From the NCBI GenBank assembly GCA_016748015.1, contig JAAOMT010000502.1, positions 376,519 through 440,518 of the forward strand: a stretch of 64,000 bases of DNA. Reading direction: 5' to 3'. How positions within the stretch are numbered: the stretch's first letter is position 1; each line of letters starts with the position of its first letter. A program made the translations under genes and the position numbers. Under the pieces are notes generated by a model, which searched no databases, was not told the origin of the DNA, and worked only from the letters and a program-made list of their open reading frames with translations. Below, one piece after another: positions 23,072 to 35,000 of the stretch. The stretch comes from Geosiphon pyriformis. Its lineage: Eukaryota; Glomeromycota; Glomeromycetes; Archaeosporales; Geosiphonaceae.

Positions 23072-24770
23072 TTAATCAGCCAAAACAATTCGAATGCCAT
23101 GTTTGGTTAATAAGGTAGATAACTCCCGATCTTGTTGCAGATAAATTTGCTCCTGAAAAAAGATGGATTTTGAAAAGCATTAATATCGCGGATCAATGAA
23201 CAATAAGTAAAAAAAAAATCAAAATCTTATGAGAATTCACCTCCACTGTCATTCTCACCACCCCATTCACTGGAGCTCCATACTTCTCAAGATAAAATCT
23301 CAATAACGCCACCTCACCGTATCGGATATTTTGCATGATCAACATTCGGTAGGTTTTCTTTTGACGGATGTCAGCAAGATGCCAATCATGATTACGTCGG
23401 CTATGGCCATTATGAGATTGGGAAGAGCTGACTACACGTCCACTACTATTTCTCAAGGCAAATTTTGCATTCATCCTTGCGGCATATTTTTCCAAGAATT
23501 GGATCTTTGAATTTGGAGAAGGTCCGGTCTCTGAGCCAGTATAAGAGGTAGTGGCGCATTTATAACAAAAAAAATTTTGATTAAGTTGCATTCCGGCAGT
23601 AGTGCATATGCCGTGATCTTCGGAACAGCAAGATGGTGAAGATGATGCTTGTTCATTGTTTGAATGGTTGTGCATCACTGGTGGAAGATAATTAGGCTGT
23701 TTATCGAGTGAATAAAGAACAGACCAATACATCGGCCAATTAGGATCTTGATGTCGTGTTTTAATTATACTGGGCTTAGTGGTTTGACGTTTGGGTTCAG
23801 AATTAATTCCTTCAAATATCTCCGAATCACTTGCAACAGCGGTCTGAGTATCAGGAGCATCTATGAAAAATTCATCAAATATTCGTTCAAGAAGTCGCGG
23901 AGCACGGTATTGTAAATGAGCTGTATATGCGAAGAGCACCAGCGAGCCGGTGCGGACTGATAGCCCGTAAACGTTTTTGAGATAATGAATAAGCTCTTGT
24001 TGAAAATGCAAACTCAATGATTTGCATGTCCTTGATAAAGAAGAATATTCCGTAAGATTCAAATTACAAGCAACACGAGTAATCAGCTCGCTCGGTAGTG
24101 ACAAAAAATTGACGCTCGAATTTGAGGAATGATAATACATTGGTATCGAGTCAGATGATGTGGTGAGCGATGGGCTTTTCGTTGATGAAGAAGAAAAAGA
24201 ATTGCTAGCTCGTAGGCTTGAAGCAATTCCATTGTCTGGCTTCGCATCTCGCTGCATCTGAGAAAGCAAAGCTGCAGTTGTTGGCGGCAACGGTAATGGA
24301 GGTGTAACATTAGCAGCATCTCTTCGTTCAACTCGGGAGGCTGGTCGTATTTGAGGAAATATTAGCGGACCATAATCTGGCGAAATTGGAGAAGGGGAAG
24401 GGAAGTCGAAAAAATCTTCGTCACTACCTTCCATGTTCGCTTCAATTTCTGAATCTGTCACTTCAGTGTCTTCTGGTTCACTGTCACTTCCATTATGTTG
24501 ATTGCTCTCACTTACTTCACCATAATCAGGAGGCGTAGTAGCAGCGCTAGACGTAGGACTGCCTGCAAATCTTAATAGGTCAGGGTCAAAACTTGGCCAC
24601 TGTGAATTTGGTTGTGAGAAGGGTTCAGCTTGAGATGTAAAAGCACTTCGTGTAGATTGAGTAGTCCGCGAGACTTCTTGACCGTTGTTATTCTGTGTAG
24701 ATTGAGCTACTTGTGCTGGTGACCCTTGGCGAGGTCGCAAGCGAATTCTCAAGGCAGATCTAACTCTCAT
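23072..24770 (-). CDS. F-box protein with long disordered N-terminus
   Basis: Two exons on the minus strand, 24770-23241 and 23152-23072, encode 536 residues. The intron (GTGAAT...TTTTTTCAG) joins RMTVE to EQIYLQQDRELSTLL and ends with HGIRIVLAD; without splicing the protein would end in a hydrophobic read-through tail. Residues 1-220 are low-complexity, rich in Ser/Pro/Asp/Glu (SDSEPEDTEVTDSEIEANME). An F-box follows at about 222-262 (NFLSLPSELITRVACNLNLT, then SSLSRTCKSL). The C-terminal half has scattered Cys (SPSCCSEDHGIC, FCYKC) but no known substrate-binding repeat. F-box proteins link substrates to SCF (Skp1-cullin-F-box) ubiquitin ligases; the substrate here is unknown. It is divergently oriented to the methyltransferase gene, sharing a 429-base promoter interval. 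Confidence 0.85.
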
Positions 24771-25199
24771 TTGTCAAATTTCAAAGAGAAATTCTTTGTT
24801 TTAGACTCCTAAATTTTTCTTCAGCTAAAATTAAATTAATAATGAAAAGATTTTCATAAAATTAGTGACTTTTGTAGTATATCAGAATAGGTATATGGAT
24901 ATTGATTGTGTTTCAATATAAAAAAAAGTGCAGCGTTGAAAAATCAGGGTGGTTTTTACCAGCAGAGAAGTTATTTCAATGTCTAAAACGTTTTGAAGTT
25001 TGCGATATTTTCAAGTATTATGATCGAACATCGTAAAAGATGACAAAACGTTGTATAAGGAAATTTGTGTAGTGTGAAACAGTGTACTATTAGAGTATTT
25101 AATGTTTATAAGCCTAACAATCCCACTAATCATCGGCATATTATCAACTATTATTTTGACAATAGGTGGAACTAAATTCATAAAAATAATTGTTTAACC
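24771..25199. promoter_or_regulatory. Divergent promoter interval
   Basis: 429 bases between the start codons of the F-box gene (-) and the MTQ2-like gene (+). It must carry both promoters. No TATA box or clear repeated motif stands out. Confidence 0.5.
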
Positions 25200-26421
25200 A
25201 TGCTACCCACTCCTAACCTTGATCACCTTTCAGCGACCGATTATGAACATGTTTATGAACCGGCAGGTTTGCAAATTTATTAAATTCCAGATTTTCCGGG
25301 GAAGTTCCCGTAAATAATAATTTGTCAGTTCTTTAGAAGATACATTCTTGCTTCTGGATGCACTTGAAAAAGATGCCATACTATTAAAAGACCAAATAAA
25401 ACCTTGTATTTGCCTAGAGATCGGGTATTTGTGTTTAAGATCGATAATCGATCGATTTTTTACTGCGCATTAAATAATAATTTTAGTCCTCATCTGATTG
25501 AAATACAGATCAGGATCTGGTTGCGTTTCTACTTTCCTTGGGAGATTGTTAGGTGATGGCCAAGCGTGTATGTATTCAAGAAACTGAATAAATAACATTA
25601 GATAAGAGTATTTTTTTGTGCTTTGCTTTACTGATCTGATTTAAAAATTATAAAACAGAAATCTAATTATTCTCGTTCTCATTTACTGATAAAGTGATAA
25701 TTTGTACAGATATTAATCCTTATGCCTCGGAGATTACGCTGAAAACTGGGTTTAAAAACACGGTATTTCTCTTCTTCCATTATGAAAAAATGACTCGATT
25801 CCTTTGCGTTTTAATATAATGAAAATTAATCGTTCCAAAAATGTCGATTATGAATGGTTTGTAGGTTCATCTTGATGCTATTACGACGAATTTGGTATCA
25901 GGTCTTCTACCTCGCCTTCATCATCAAATTGACGTTTTGTGTTTTAACCCACCTTATGTTGTTACAAACTCAAAAGATCTTTCTTCAAGAAGCATTATTG
26001 ATAGGGCTTGGGCTGGTGGTGTGGATGGAAGAGAAATAATTAATCAGATTATACCATTAGTTGATGTGAGTGAGGAAAAATAAACAACTTAAAAACAGAA
26101 ACTGATAACCTGAAAGTTTTTCCTAAATTTTCTTCTCGATATTAACATAAAGCTTCAATAATATTTCAACTTGCAGGACTTATTGTCCCCGAATGGTATA
26201 TTCTACTTGCTTGTCATTAGTGAAAACAAGCCACAGGATATCCGAAAAATAATGCTGGAAAAATACAATCTTCAATCCGAGGTTTGTAAAAGAAAAACCT
26301 CAATCCAACATTAAAAAGTCAAAAATTATATATTTGCACTTGCATTTTATAGGTTCTTCTATCTCGACTATCTGGCAGAGAAAAACAAATGATATTGAAG
26401 TTTCACAAGAATAAGGTATAG
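25200..26421 (+). CDS. MTQ2: eRF1 glutamine N5-methyltransferase (MTQ2/HEMK2-like)
   Basis: Seven exons: 25200-25266, 25337-25424, 25509-25567, 25710-25762, 25865-26065, 26177-26281 and 26353-26421. Total 642 bases, 213 residues, matching the usual length of human HEMK2 and yeast Mtq2. Motifs in order: VYEPAEDTFLLLDALE (N-terminal signature), CLEIGSGSGCVSTFLG (SAM-binding motif I, about 49-64), a motif II region before NPYASEITLKTGF, the catalytic NPPY at 117-120, WAGGVDGREI and the C-terminal LLSRLSGREKQMILKF. The family methylates the Gln of the GGQ loop of release factor eRF1, working with Trm112, in translation termination. All junctions keep phase. At the exon 3/4 junction my splice gives YINP where relatives have DINP, so that donor is the least certain. 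Confidence 0.9.
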
Positions 26422-26612
26422 GGCAAATAAAATACTATACCTGAAAAATACAAGAGAATTCTTGAAGAAAGCCGAGGAAAGATAAATTCAAGGATGTAAG
26501 TAAAAAATACAATATAATAGGAAGCAAACGAAAGCACATTTGCAAACCATAGAAATCTGATTTGATTTCATAATTATATCCAGTGACCCTGATATTTTTA
26601 AGAGTTGAATCA

Positions 26613-28677
26613 TCATTCGTATCGTACCCCCATACTTTCCTTTGGCGTATAACCCATTTTTCGCAATCTCTCTGCTTGAATACGTTCTGTAGTTACACGT
26701 TTCAACTCTAACACCTGATCTTTGGTCAGCAATGGTGCGGTAGCAATGGGAATACGGACTTGTTGGCGATGCTGTTTACTATAAATCGGGATGTCAATCT
26801 TAATATAGCATACCCATAAAAAATATTTTGAGATCAAAATTTCATTAAATGTTTACCGAAGTTCTTCCTCGTCCTTTTTGAAGTCGACAATACCACCTTC
26901 CTCCTCAACATAGCGAGCAGACTGACGTTTTGCGCGCTGTTCTTCATCCCATTTCTCCAAATTGTAATATCTATGAGGAAAGCATCAGGTGTCGATTGAC
27001 TCGGGTCAAAACATTTATTGATTGTCCCAAAACTTTTCAGAAAAGTTACATACTTTTTATGAGGTAGAGTGGCGGTATTGTAATCTGCTCAAGGAAAATA
27101 AGGTTTACTATTCTACCATTTAAAAACAAAAGCGTCTGGTCCTTTTGCAGACCTACCTTCGACAAACTGGCGGAAATGTTCCTTCATCAAGGGAAGACTG
27201 ACTGCTTCAGGGTTGAGTTTTTTCTCTTCCAACAACCAGAGGTTAAGTTCCTAACATAGTGGAAAAAGACCAGTCAAGGTATTCCCTATAGAAAAATAGC
27301 AGATCATGACAATACTTTCAAAACACCTACTTCTTCCTTTAACTTCATACTTGACAATATTGAAGAATATTTAATAATAAGTATAAATATATAGGTGGGA
27401 TCAACATGAAAAATTTGATACGTACTCTGTGTCAGCGATCACCCCATATTTTCCCCATTGGTTAGTAACAGCCTTTAATTTATTTTCTTTTTTTTTTTTA
27501 TTCTGTGTTGGGTTGTAAAAATGGTTATTTGAGATTGAATCAAAAAATTATTGAAAAGAAATCCTGGAGGTCACCTTTTTATCGCTTTTTCTCTTGTCTT
27601 TCTTCTTGAGTTTCTCCTCTCTTTTTTTGTGATTGCTTAATTTTTGATGACTTTCGTAAGAGGAAGAAACTGAAGACTCTGAATTACTTAGTTCAGAGTC
27701 TTCAGAATCTGTATATATTGAACTTGAACGTTTTCGTTTGAGCTTACGATATTTTTGACCTCGTTCCAAAGATACTGAAAGGGAACGTCGATGTCGACTC
27801 GATCTGAAAATAGCAAAGAAAAATGGTTAGATCAAGAAAATGTAGCTGAAAAATCCAAGTTTTTGGAATACTTTTCTTATCTTTAGGAAAAAAAATATTC
27901 AATGAAGTTATACCATTTTAATGAACTAATTCTCTATGTTATTGATTAAAATAAAATGACTGCTCAAACTCAAAAGAAAATGAACTTCAAATAATTACGC
28001 GAGCTTCTCAAAACGAGAACAAATGCGCAAGATCACACTCACCTCTCTTTCTGTTTATAATATTCTTTTGATGTTCGGTTTCGCGAAAAATTTTGTTGTC
28101 GAGGTGATAATCTCGAATCAGACTGACGGCTTTCTCGTGAACTATGTTGTGATTCTTGTTCTATAGACCTAGATCTATTTCTACCCTTTGATTTTCTATT
28201 TGGACTTCCTCTTGACCTATTTCTTCTCCGACCTAGTGTTGGAGAATGGGATCGACCAAGAGGCGGTGAGCCATGCGCCTCGATTCCTTCAATTGGTCGG
28301 GGAACCTTGCTCTGACTGCCTCTTTTATTGTCTCTAGAATGAGTGCGCTGCACATGAGGACGAGAACGAGGTTCTCGTTCAGAAGCAAAGCCACGGAGAC
28401 GCTCGAAGGATCTCGATCTGCCTCGAATGAGTTGGGAGTTTGAAGATTTATCTCTTGAAGAGCTTCCACTTCTGGGAGAAGGCGATGTAGATTTTGATTG
28501 ACGCCTAGGACTTGAACCTGAGCCTTTTAAACTGAACTCTCTTTTAGGTTCTAATCTCCCCTCATTTTTACGGCCGATAGAAACAGGCAAAAAAGGAGAG
28601 GTGGACTTTAAAAAAGGAGAATTATCCCTCTCATAACTTCTTGATCGTGTTGGTGAAGACGACCGTGAGCGCGGCAT
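26613..28677 (-). CDS. RS-rich nuclear protein with conserved C-terminal domain
   Basis: Eight minus-strand exons: 28677-28043, 27803-27575, 27472-27426, 27349-27331 (19 bases), 27250-27157, 27084-27054, 26970-26857 and 26778-26613, giving 444 residues with phase kept at every junction. Residues 1-290 are an Arg/Ser-rich disordered region (MPRSRSSSPTRSRSYERDNS) followed by a Lys-rich block (KKREEKLKKKDKRKSDKK). The C-terminal part is globular-looking: WGKYGVIADTDMKLKEEELN, then FVEDYNTATLPHKKYYNLEK, then LRKMGYTPKESMGVRYE. I recognise the WGKYGVI...EDYNTATxPxKKYYN pattern as a conserved eukaryotic family but cannot name it with certainty. RS content suggests nuclear speckles or pre-mRNA processing; this is inference. 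Confidence 0.85.
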
Positions 28678-31600
28678 GAGCTTTTTGAAATATAATCACG
28701 ACTTTCAAAACCCAAAACTTATTTTCTGTCTCACCTCAATGTGGGACAAAAATGCCAAATTTCATGGAATTTAGTTTTTACAGATTAGGATAAATAGCTT
28801 AGTTCTGGCTGTGCATATTTAACAATTGTATTTAATTATTATTAATTAGTTATATTAAATTATTTGGAGACTATTATTCGTAATTGTAAAATATTTGTTT
28901 TGCATTTTGGGAAATTATGCTTTTACCTGGAATGTATCGAATTAATATTGAAAAGAAAACTTAATTTATAAATTGATTGTTGCTAAATAAAATAAATTTA
29001 AAATTAAATATTCATTAATTAAGATATATGAAAAATATCTTGAAGTTGAATTTTTTTATAAAATAGTCTTAAAATAGTTATATTGAACATTGAAAAATTT
29101 AAAATTATTTTTTAATTACCTATAAATAGAGATTTTTTTTATAACCCAAAAAATCTCGGATTTTTAAATAATAGTACACATATAATAAAATAAAAATAAT
29201 CTTTGATATTTATCAATATTAATGAGTTTTATATAGTTTGTTTACAACCACAAAAAAATCAAAAAACATAGCATCATATATTTTTATAAAACTTTAATAA
29301 TAAATTAAGTTTTAAACTCATTTGTTTTTTTAAACAAATTCTTGATTATTAATATTAATTGTTTTTAATTCCATGTAAAATTCAAATTCAAAGTAATAAA
29401 TATTTTAAAACTTGAAATTTAATTTACAAAATAATATTTAATATTAAAATAGTAATAAAATAGAGCTTTAATTAATAAAAAGCAAAAATATTTAATAATT
29501 AATATTTTAAAAATTGAATTATTTTCAAGCAATTTTTTGTAAAAATTAAAAGACCAAAATTATATTTTTATCATTTTAAGCCTATAAAATTATTTAAATA
29601 TTTTGATAATTTTTAACTTAAAAACATTCAATAAATAAATTATTGAAATTATAAATATTGGAATTTTAACAATATACCATTTTTTTTTTCAGTAAAAATA
29701 ATGAATAACTTGCATGAATTCCATTTAAAGAATGAAACTCTTTTTAGCCAAATGTTTTTTAAATTCTTCAAAACCGAATCAACTTTGATTTTGCAGCTTT
29801 AGTATTTTCCATTCAACTAATTTTGTTTTTCAATCATAGACGCTGCAAGTAAAAAGACTCTCAAGTTAAAAATGGGTTGTCTAAATTTTTACTCATTACA
29901 ATATTATAGCATTGGAGTATTAAACTTTTACCCAACTTTATTTTTTGACAGCATAAAATATTTTTTTGGATTTTTAAATATACTAAAATTGTTAATAGAG
30001 TTTTTTGCAATCGAATTTCTCAATAAAGCTTTGAGATAATAAGAGAAATAGAATATCGGCTATATTACAACTATTTCAAATTATAAACCTCAAAGTTTTT
30101 AAGAATAGATATGTATTTTTCAGACATCTTTTTATAATGAAATGACTTTAAAAGCTTTGAAATTTTTTCGAGTCATTAAAAGTTGAATGTCACCTATAAT
30201 TCACAGGACATGAAGTTAAAATTTCTTTTTTAAGAGCTTTTGAAAATTTTCTGTAGCATTATTCAAATTAATTTTGATTGAGTCTTTTAAAATTTATTAT
30301 TAAAAATTATCATATTATACTTTTTTTGAGAAATGAATTTTGCTTTTCGCTGAATTTGAAACTTTTTAACATTATTATTTTTACTGAAGAAATTAAACAC
30401 AAAATTCATCCTATAAATTCTCACTTATGAATTAATGTGATCATAGTTATAATGAAATGATTTCCTCATATCAAATTGTTTTTTATCCTTAAAATATTGA
30501 GAAACTTTATAAATTAATTAATTATATGGTTGTAAAAAAAAACAATTGATAAATCTTTATATAAAAAAGCTTGATTTTTCGAAAATATCAAAAATTATTC
30601 AAATATTAAAATGAGAAGGAATATGTTTTAAAAATAGAATTTTGAAAATTTTGTCATATGTATATTTTTTATAATTACAGGACATTGTTTCCAAAGGAAG
30701 AATATTTTTTATTAGTCAAAATCAAAAAAATTATGTGTTGAATAGGCATGAAATTATTCTTATAAATCAAATTAAAAATTTTCTCAAAATTCGAAGCAGA
30801 ATTTACGACCAAAAATTGAATTTGATGTCATGAAGTTTTTTTTTCAAAAATTCGAATCAATCGTTTTCCTAACTGTTTTAACCTGACGAATAAAATTCAA
30901 TCGCTCACCTGATAAGCCTTATGTATCAAGAATATTTTTTTCCTTGAAGAATGAGAATATCAGGGAAAGAATTCAATTTTACAAAAATACCAATAGGATT
31001 TTTCACAAGATTCAATCGATAAAGGAATCCACAATATTTAAATCACCCATAATTTTTTTGTGTTTTGCAATCATTAGAATATTGTGTAAATTCTTTCACA
31101 ACATATCTAGGTCCTATTCCTCTTAATTTTTTCACTTGGCAGCAAAAATGGAGTTTCAAAAAAAAAATTGTTGTAATTCTTTTAATTGAAAAATCAAACA
31201 AATGTTTTTGATGGCGAATGTCTTTGAAAAATCTTTTGCAAGTTGAATTGATAAAATTAGAGAATCAAAGTTCCAAGTTGAACTGAATGAGCTTGACTAA
31301 CTCGAGAGGAAAAAATTGACAGCCATCACCAGAATTTATTCACTTAAAACCTTTACTCGAAGACCCTTTAATAATATATATATTATATCGCATCATTTTA
31401 GTTTCTTAAATTTTTGAGCATCCATTTTCTCATATAAAGCAGCTTCAAACTTCAACCTTAATCAATGTTCGAAAAATTCACTCCTTTTATTCTGTGCTCT
31501 TTTTTGCAACGAGAGTGAGCCATTGTAAATTTTCCCGGCATTATCCGTTAAGAAAGGAACCAGCAATAACTAAATTATAAGGAAAATAAAATGGTTTGCC

Positions 31601-32076
31601 GAAAATGTGTAAGGAACGTTGATCTGTTCTTAAAAAGGTCTTTTTAAATTTATTTTTGGTCGATTCATATCCTAATTCTTTTTCTTTAAAATTTGAGGTA
31701 AACATTTTGTACAAAATTAAAGCTCTCCTTTAGCAAAGGATAATTGAAACCGTTTTCTTACGGAATTGCACTTGTTTATAAAACAAACAAATTTCATCGT
31801 TGGCAAATTTCTCGATTGAGTTATTGTTAAGCCTGCAGTGACAGCATAGATAGCTGTTCTGTACAAAATTAGAAGTAACGCATGATAATCTACACAAATG
31901 AATTATGTGGTAAATAATAATACAATTCGAAGAAATACCATTTTAAACCTAAATTTCAATTTAAATAGCTGCAGATATTAATAAAGACTGTTTCAATTTT
32001 TTCACGCTGATCAGACCAACCTTGAAATTTATTTTAAAATCATTAATCACTCAAAGAAAATTCAATTGAGGAATAT
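28678..32076. other. AT-rich intergenic, 3.4 kb
   Basis: No gene supported on either strand; open stretches are short and lack ATG starts. The part nearest 32076 should contain the promoter of the histidine kinase gene. Confidence 0.5.
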
Positions 32077-35000
32077 ATGTCACTCCTCAAAAGTCAAGCA
32101 AATAAGGAAATCTTGAATTTTCACAAAGATGAACCATCAGTTGCTGAGCTTATATATTCTTTGGACTGGTCAGCAACACAATTTGGTGCTATCGAAACAT
32201 GGCCCAATTCCTTAAAAACACTTCTAGTGCGTATTCCATGTTACCTGAGAGATCAAAGATATTTTAATTTTGACTAAATATTCTTGCCCACATTGTAGAA
32301 TCTATGTCTTAACTCGGCGTTTCCATTCGGAATTTATCTTGGCCCTCAAAAAATAACGATTTATAATCAAAGTACGTTTTGTGAGTCTTCATGAATGGAT
32401 TCAAAGAGGTCAAGGTTATCCACTAAGAGATGAATTTATTTTTTGGTCAACCCTTACAGTGACCTTGCCTTTAATGCAAGAAAAACATCCAAACGGTAAG
32501 GAAAATTCCTCTGCCTATGAATTTTTAAAGGAACATATCTTTATTGTTTCCCAAGCTTTGTTTTATCTTGCTTTTAATGATTTTTATGGTTACATCTCCC
32601 TTCAGCATTAGGTAAACCAGCAAAGGAGGTATGGGCGGAAACGTGGGACGCATTAGAACCGATATTTGATGGGTGGATATATTTTGATATTTTAGAATAA
32701 ATCATAAATTTGAATTCAAATTAATAGCCTATTATGTTTTTTATCAGCGTAATATCGACTAGACAAGGATTATTTGTTGAAAATCTCTCCATTTTTATCT
32801 TACGAGCTGGATACAATGAAGAATGCTACTTTTCTTCTGCTTTTAATCCATTATTCGCTGAGGATAGAACCGTTATCGGTGTATTTACTGCAGCTTATGA
32901 AACAACGCAAAAGGTGGTATCTGCTCGTCGTCTCAAAGTTCTAGGAGAATTAGGAAAGCGAACTCCTGGTACGCAATTGAATGAAAATTAATGATAGTTT
33001 TAATTTAATATTTGGTTTAGCATAATTTAATAATTCATCAAATTTAAATCAAAAGCTGCGAAATCTGTTGAAAGCGCCTGTCATTTGGTCACAAATGTTC
33101 TTCGAAATCACAATGCCGACCTTACATTTGGTTTGATATATCTTATTGAGAAAAATCAAAATGATAAAGTTTGTATAGCTCGTTTAGCTGCCACAACCTT
33201 TGATGAAAACTTGCTCATCAAACCTGGTGGAGATGGAATCGATGAACTAGTATTTGTAACAGGACAATCTTCAAGAACTCTACCTGATTTTCTCCCAGAT
33301 ACACCTAATTTCCTTGATGTCATGCAAGATTCTAATAAATCCAAAACTGATGATAACGGCAATCCAGAATCATCAACAGTAGTGAAAGAAGATAATAAAT
33401 TAATACCCAATCTTTCTTCCTCTTCTTCCTCGTCTAATTTCACCGCATGGCCTCTTCAAGAAGTAATCAGAAATAATAAGGATGTTGTTTTTACATTGGC
33501 TGATGAATCTCGTGCAATACTTTTTCCTGTATCAACACCCTTTGCTGGAAAAAGCCTTTTGACAGCCGTCCTAATATGTGGCATTAACAAACATCGCGCT
33601 CTTGACAAAGAATATTTGGACTTTTGCCAGGTCTGAAACTAAAATATTTTTCCACATCCAGAAATCAGTCGGCATTTTAAAATCAGTATTTTTGTTTTTC
33701 CCTAGCTAATGGTTGGTCATGTCAGTTCTAGCTTGAAAAATGGAAGATCACGTGAAGAAGAAAGAAAGCAAGCAGAATTTTTGGCTGATCTAGATTTTCA
33801 AAAAATCAAATTTTTTCAAAATATTAGCCATGAATTAACAAGTATATATATAATATTCGAAATATTTTAGCTTTTCATATTTTAATTGATTTTGCCTGCT
33901 CTTCATTGTTAGCCCCACTCACATTGATGTTGGGCCCCCTCGGAGATGCCATCACCGCATGTAAACCAGATTCTTTGATTCTTTACAATTTAGAAATGAT
34001 ACAACGCAATGCTAGACGGTTGCTCAAATTATCCAACAATTTGTTACAGGTTGGTGGCCCAAAACTCAAAATTTTCAACGAAAATAGCTCTAACTATTGC
34101 AAATTTTCAAGTTCTCACAAATTGAAGCGGGCAATATGACAGCCAATTATCGTCAAACAAATATCGCCGAGATTACGAAGGAGTTGGCCTCCAACTTTGA
34201 GAGCATTGCTAAATCATTTGGATTGACATTTACGATCGACATCCCAACGGCTGAGCATTTAGAAAGTCGATTGGACCGGAAAGTCTATCTTGATTTAGAC
34301 TTTTATGAAAAAATTATATTTAACTTATGTAAGATTCTATTTACATAGTAAATTTGAATAGGATAAACATATCCTAACAGTTTACCTCTTGTAGGTTTCA
34401 ACGCTTTCAAATATACGTGGCATGGAGGAGTCACTATACGCCTTTACCCAGATAAAAAAGAATCTAATGAAGTAGTTATCGTGGAGGTTTCAGATACAGG
34501 TTTCTGTTCTATTATATTCGTGATGCTCGCTTTATTCTAATTACTGCTAATATACCAAATTTTTTGATTCACAAGGCGTTGGAATCGCAAAAGAGCACCT
34601 TGAGAATCTTTTCCGACGTTTTTATCGAGTTGAATCACAAGAGTCACGGAGTAATGAAGGCAGCGGCATTGGGCTTGCTCTTGTAAAAGAATTAATAAAA
34701 AAACATGGAGGAGATATTAAAGTGATTTCACAAGTCGGTATCGGTACTACATTTCAAATTTGGATCCCAACTGGAGATGATCATTTACCTAAAAATAATT
34801 TTGGCAAGAACGATGGCAAGATTCAGAAACCCTTAATTCAGGATAAGCAACTATCTAACAGCCTTGATTTGTATTTAGAGGAAACTAAACAATGGATTAC
34901 GAGGAAACATGTGCCTGATATTTTTTACTCTGAAATTGAAGACCACGACGATGATGCTAAAGCTACGGTGGAACATTTAAGCAACTTATCTATCACCTCA

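Noticed and set aside
30944-31126. 60-codon open stretch
   Set aside because: No ATG start and no recognisable motif.
33156-33443. Minus-strand 95-codon reading
   Set aside because: Antisense of histidine-kinase exon 6 (Ser-rich linker read backwards as Glu-rich).
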